Positions 34,967 through 37,279 of a DNA stretch of 37,279 nt are shown in pieces; position 1 is the stretch's first letter, and each line of letters opens with the position of its first letter. The DNA lies in assembly GCA_009377755.1 (NCBI GenBank), contig WHTM01000047.1, forward strand, positions 1-37,279, given 5' to 3'. Source of the stretch: Hyphomicrobiales bacterium. GTDB taxonomy: Bacteria; Pseudomonadota; Alphaproteobacteria; Rhizobiales; Xanthobacteraceae. The notes beneath the pieces were generated by a model, which saw only the letters and a list, made by a program, of their open reading frames with translations, had not been told where the DNA came from and searched no databases. The position numbers and the translations under genes were made by a program.

Positions 34967-35194
34967 TTAAGGGACGCCAAAGCGACCTTGTCGGCCGTGG
35001 TAAATCAGGCCGCTAGGGGCGAGCCATCGATCATCACCCGGCATGGCAAGCCGAAGGCGGTCGTCCTTGGCTTTGCTGACTGGGAACAGCTGTCGCGCGT
35101 GCCTTCGTTCGGGCGACTCTCGATGTCGGCACCGCTTGAGCCGGAAGACCTGCCGGAGCGCGACCGCACGCCGTTGCACGGTGCCGGCCTGTGA
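34967..35194 (+). pseudogene. Phd/YefM-type antitoxin, N-terminus degraded
   Basis: The frame reads LRDAKATLSAVVNQAARGEP then SIITRHGKPKAVVLGFADWE, the Phd/YefM core, and ends with a toxin-binding tail (APLEPEDLPERD). Family members start with a few residues before LxDAK, but here TAA stands at 34964-34966 and no start codon precedes the motif. TTG 34988 could start a protein without the first strand of the fold. A trace of a PIN toxin follows it. It is probably a dead antitoxin from a phd-vapC module. Confidence 0.75.
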
Positions 35195-35244
35195 CGCCCG
35201 CCATCTCGTCCATACCGATGTCATCTCGGCAGCGCCGCCAATTG
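35195..35244 (+). pseudogene. VapC (PIN) toxin, 5' remnant
   Basis: Directly after the antitoxin remnant a frame reads RHLVHTDVISAAPPI, which is the opening strand of a PIN-domain toxin (xLVDTDVIS). The first catalytic aspartate is His here, and the start needs a frameshift. The match stops after some 15 residues, where the convergent VapC begins. It is short, but it lies where a vapC should follow a phd gene. Confidence 0.55.
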
Positions 35245-35734
35245 TCAGTCCAAATCGATCCGGCGCAGGCGTCGCGTCGCGGGACTGAGCGGAAATCCCA
35301 CTGAATCGTCACTCCATGGATCAAAGATCGACGCACCGCTACGCTGCAAGTCGCGCCGGTTGCGCGAGACGAGATGGAGTTCAGCCTCGATCGCAGTCGC
35401 CGCAAGCAGCGTATCGATCACCGGCGGGGGATGCCCGGTCTCGCGCTTCACGCGGCCGGAGATTTCGCCCCACCGCCGTACCACCCCTGTTGCCGAGCGG
35501 CAAGATACGGCCCTGAAACCTGGCTTCGAGCGCATCTCGCGTGGCAATGTGGCGCGGACGATTGGGATCGTCGTCGGCAAGATTCGCGATCCCCTTGTCG
35601 TATTCTGCAAGGGTCAGGATGCTCAGGAAAAGCTTGTCCTCGTCGACGATCTGCCCCCAAGCCTTGACGCTCGGCGCGCCGTTCGGCGCTATAAGCGAGG
35701 CGACAACATTGGTGTCGATCAGCCAACCAATCAC
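35245..35734 (-). pseudogene. VapC-type PIN-domain toxin, frameshifted
   Basis: The N-terminal frame from ATG 35734 reads MIGWLIDTNVVASLIAPNGA, with the first catalytic Asp, and LFLSILTLAEYDKGIANLAD, with the conserved Glu. It runs in frame to GRILPL near 35495. Similarity continues in another frame with GVVRRWGEISGRVKRETGHP, PPVIDTLLAATAIEAELHLV and SRNRRDLQRSG, including the later acidic residues. One added base or two lost bases explain the break. The toxin would be inactive as written. It is coupled to the Phd-type antitoxin by a four-base overlap. The C-terminal end is about 20 residues longer than usual and runs into the older module. Confidence 0.85.
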
Positions 35735-36105
35735 AGTTCGACGTCTCGCCCACGGTCAGCGCCGCGCTCCAGATCGAGGCCTTCGACATAGAGGCTTTCC
35801 ATAAAGGGCACGAGCGGAAGACGGGACTTCTGCGCGGGGAGAAGACGCTCAAGGTCGCTTGCGTCGATGACGGCCACAGAGGGCTTGCCACGTACCGTCA
35901 CATATTGCGGATCCTCGGCCTGGGCGCGCCTCACGACTTCGCTGAATTTCGCCTTCGCATCTTCGAGCTTCCAGGCCGCAGCGAATTTTCCGCCGGCGCC
36001 AATGGCCGCGCCTTTGTGAGCCTTTGCCTCGGTGCGGCTAGGCCTGCGATGGTGAGCCAGTGCGCCCCTCCCCTTCCGCGCGCTCTCCGCATTCTTCCTT
36101 GCCAT
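35731..36105 (-). CDS. Phd/YefM-family antitoxin with basic N-terminal extension
   Basis: The 124-residue protein has the Phd core WKLEDAKAKFSEVVRRAQAE then YVTVRGKPSVAVIDASDLER, preceded by a 45-residue extension rich in Lys, Arg and Ala (MARKNAESARKGRGALAHHR). The long start is supported by AGGAG seven bases before ATG 36105. The palindrome at 36115-36130 overlaps the leader and is a natural operator. Such extensions are uncommon in Phd antitoxins and may add DNA contacts. It overlaps the frameshifted vapC start by four bases, so it now lacks a working toxin. Confidence 0.87.
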   Translation of the reverse strand: MARKNAESARKGRGALAHHRRPSRTEAKAHKGAAIGAGGKFAAAWKLEDAKAKFSEVVRRAQAEDPQYVTVRGKPSVAVIDASDLERLLPAQKSRLPLVPFMESLYVEGLDLERGADRGRDVEL

Positions 36106-36114
36106 GACTCGCTC

Positions 36115-36130
36115 CTGACTAGCTGGTCAG
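36115..36130. promoter_or_regulatory. Operator-like palindrome of the Phd/VapC module
   Basis: CTGACTAGCTGGTCAG is palindromic at 14 of 16 positions. It ends about 9 bases before the antitoxin start and overlaps its ribosome-binding site on the minus strand. An A/T-rich ATAATATAGT just upstream could be the -10 region. The position fits autoregulation by the antitoxin. Confidence 0.6.
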
Positions 36131-36344
36131 ATAATATAGTATCGGCGCTAGAGATTCAAACCCTGCTTCGCGAACTTCACTGAGATCGGTTCTTTGCGCC
36201 GTTGCGTGATCTCCTTATAGGGCTCGCTGTCGCGGACCCTACCGAGCCAAATGGCCGAATGCGGCGCATGACGAAGCGGATCGCCCCCGTTCTGCGCAGA
36301 TTCTCGGTCGTCGAAGCGGCCAGTTCCTGGCAATTGCCTCAATC

Positions 36345-36513
36345 GCGGCCACCTGCAACACCTTCAACGTTCAGCGCCATCTCACCTCCGCCAGCACACA
36401 CCGAGTCTTTCGAGCTTCGGCCATGCAGACGTGGCGTGAGGTCACCGCTGCGGCTTGAGCCGAGCGCAGTTGGCGGTTTCGCTGCGTCTGTCATTCGTCA
36501 ACGTGACAATGCC
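36345..36513 (+). mobile_element. IS6-family element, 3' remnant
   Basis: These 169 bases match the last 169 bases or so of the complete element at 13582-14389 with few differences: the codons for NTFNVQRHLTSASTHRVF, the C-terminus TWREVTAAA, and the right terminal repeat ending GTGACAATGCC. Everything upstream in the transposase is missing. The orientation is the same as the complete copy. The UbiX remnant begins directly beyond its right end. About 200 bases on the left (36131-36344) contain only an unrecognised minus-strand frame. Confidence 0.85.
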
Positions 36514-36516
36514 CGC

Positions 36517-36690
36517 GCACCTCATCGACCGACTTTCCGGGTCTCTTCGTTGAGCGTCTGCGCGGCGGATTTTGAAACGACGAGATGCGCCGGAATCTTA
36601 TTCCGGCGCAAACTCTCTAGCAGCCGCACACCATGTGGCGCGCGCGGCGCGCCGGTGATCACCGACGATAAGGGGATGGTTCGTGCGCAG
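36517..36690 (-). pseudogene. ubiX: UbiX-type flavin prenyltransferase, N-terminal remnant
   Basis: Minus-strand frames read HPLIVG and then, after a one-base shift, ITGAPRAPHGVRLLESLRRN and KIPAHLVVSKSAAQTLNEET. This matches the N-terminal Rossmann-like strand, glycine loop and first helix of UbiX/Pad1 flavin prenyltransferases, which make prenylated FMN for UbiD enzymes. About 50 of some 190 residues remain. The rest is cut off by the IS6 end at 36513, and the start codon position appears to be ACG. A UbiD gene lies at the other end of the window. The match is short but includes several ordered conserved positions. Confidence 0.65.
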
Positions 36691-36739
36691 TTACGCAAAA
36701 CAACGTCTCGCCTGGATTCGATCAGAGCACCGCGATCGC

Positions 36740-37165
36740 CTGCACCTCCACCCGGAACAGGCGCGAAAGCACGCGAACCGGAAGAAAGAAACTTGGTCGG
36801 CATCGAACCCACCGATCACGATTCGGGGAGATGCCGCCGCCTGGCATGATGCAATGTACATGAGGATGATGATTAAGGTTCTGGCCCCAGGTGTGCAGAA
36901 CGGCGGTGACGCCGATGTCGGCGCCCAGGTGTTTTGAATCGGCGGCGATGGTGGTGAGCGTCTTGGCAGCAGCCGCGAGCAGCAGTCCATAGACCTTGGC
37001 CTTGTTCCGATAGGCGATTGCACCGATCGCGGCCGGGAGCGTGAACACCACGTGGAAGTACGGCACCGGCAATAGCTCGGCCTCGCGCGCCTCGAGCCAG
37101 GCCTGAGCGGCAGACCACTGGCACTTGGGACAGTGCCGGTTGCGGCACGTAATGGGCGGCGCCCA
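36740..37165 (-). pseudogene. IS91-family transposase fragment
   Basis: The minus-strand frame reads CRNRHCPKCQWSAAQAWLEA, the N-terminal zinc-binding segment, then VPYFHVVFTLPAAIGAIAYR and LHTWGQNLNHHPHVHCIMPG, whose HPHVH is the HUH-type metal site of IS91/IS801 transposases. It continues to FFLPVRVLSRLFR and then loses similarity near 36740, so the catalytic tyrosines and C-terminus are missing. An in-frame TAA at 37166-37168 separates it from further upstream sequence. IS91 elements move by rolling-circle transposition and can mobilise neighbouring DNA. Confidence 0.8.
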
Positions 37166-37279
37166 TTACCTGCCTTATGGGCAGATCCAGTAATGGGGAG
37201 TCGGCGTGGCAGTGTAGGCATTTTTCTGTGAATAGCGGCTCTTCTTGTCTCCATAACGGTGCGCTCCTGCGCCCCCGTC

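Noticed and set aside
36148-36342. 64-residue minus-strand frame ending near the Phd operator
   Set aside because: No family similarity recognised and no ribosome-binding site; it could be the tail of a lost gene but cannot be supported.
1-37279. CRISPR array, tRNA or rRNA genes
   Set aside because: No regularly spaced direct repeats and no tRNA-like or rRNA-like segments were noticed on either strand while reading.

Overview
The window is GC-rich DNA that looks like an accessory catabolic island of an alphaproteobacterium, most likely a Bradyrhizobium- or Rhodopseudomonas-like member of the Hyphomicrobiales. That placement is inferred from gene content (Bug/TctC receptors, HyuA/HyuB, IclR pairs, IS6, IS630 and IS91 debris, several toxin-antitoxin modules) and was not tested by any search. 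No rRNA, tRNA or CRISPR array was seen.

Region 1 (1-4.4 kb) is a patchwork: an antisense piece of a group II intron reverse transcriptase fused to a 5'-truncated NMT1-type receptor, an intact polar amino-acid receptor, an IS630 remnant, then a UbiD-type decarboxylase with a small zinc-ribbon protein. Region 2 (4.4-13.4 kb) is a minus-strand operon: nitrate/sulfonate/taurine-type ABC importer (ATPase, permease, receptor), a fumarylacetoacetase-fold hydrolase and HyuA/HyuB. A divergent LysR gene is the probable regulator. Region 3 (13.6-15.1 kb) holds a complete IS6-family element, the 3' end of a molybdenum hydroxylase gene, and a pair of 26-bp inverted repeats that look like ends of a deleted insertion sequence.

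Region 4 (15.2-33.5 kb) is the main catabolic block. A CocE/NonD hydrolase faces a divergent Bug receptor. A second set (HbpS/GlcG-like protein, CocE paralogue, Bug receptor, ThDP enzyme) runs on the minus strand. It diverges, across a striking 59-bp dyad, from an eleven-gene plus-strand operon: acyl-CoA dehydrogenase, thiolase-like protein, DUF35 protein, two hot-dog proteins, cupin, two IclR regulators, amidohydrolase-fold protein, SDR-fold protein and acyl-CoA synthetase. A 2-keto-4-pentenoate-hydratase-type gene converges on it. The logic suggests hydrolysis of an ester or amide, activation to a CoA thioester, dehydrogenation, hydration, and C-C cleavage by a retro-aldol or hydrolytic retro-Claisen step. 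The substrate cannot be named. Several proteins lack the textbook catalytic residues of their folds: the thiolase-like protein has no nucleophilic Cys, the SDR has no Ser-Tyr-Lys, and the amidohydrolase lacks two His ligands.

Region 5 (33.6-37.3 kb) is decayed: a 5'-truncated dienelactone hydrolase, RelB/YafQ, remnants of two Phd/VapC modules meeting tail to tail, a second truncated IS6 copy, a UbiX remnant cut by that IS6 end, and an IS91-type transposase fragment. The two IS6 copies lie in the same orientation and bracket about 22 kb that contains all of Region 4. Frameshifts appear in the ThDP enzyme (two), the second CocE, the hydratase, VapC and the UbiX remnant; these are either real decay or consensus errors.
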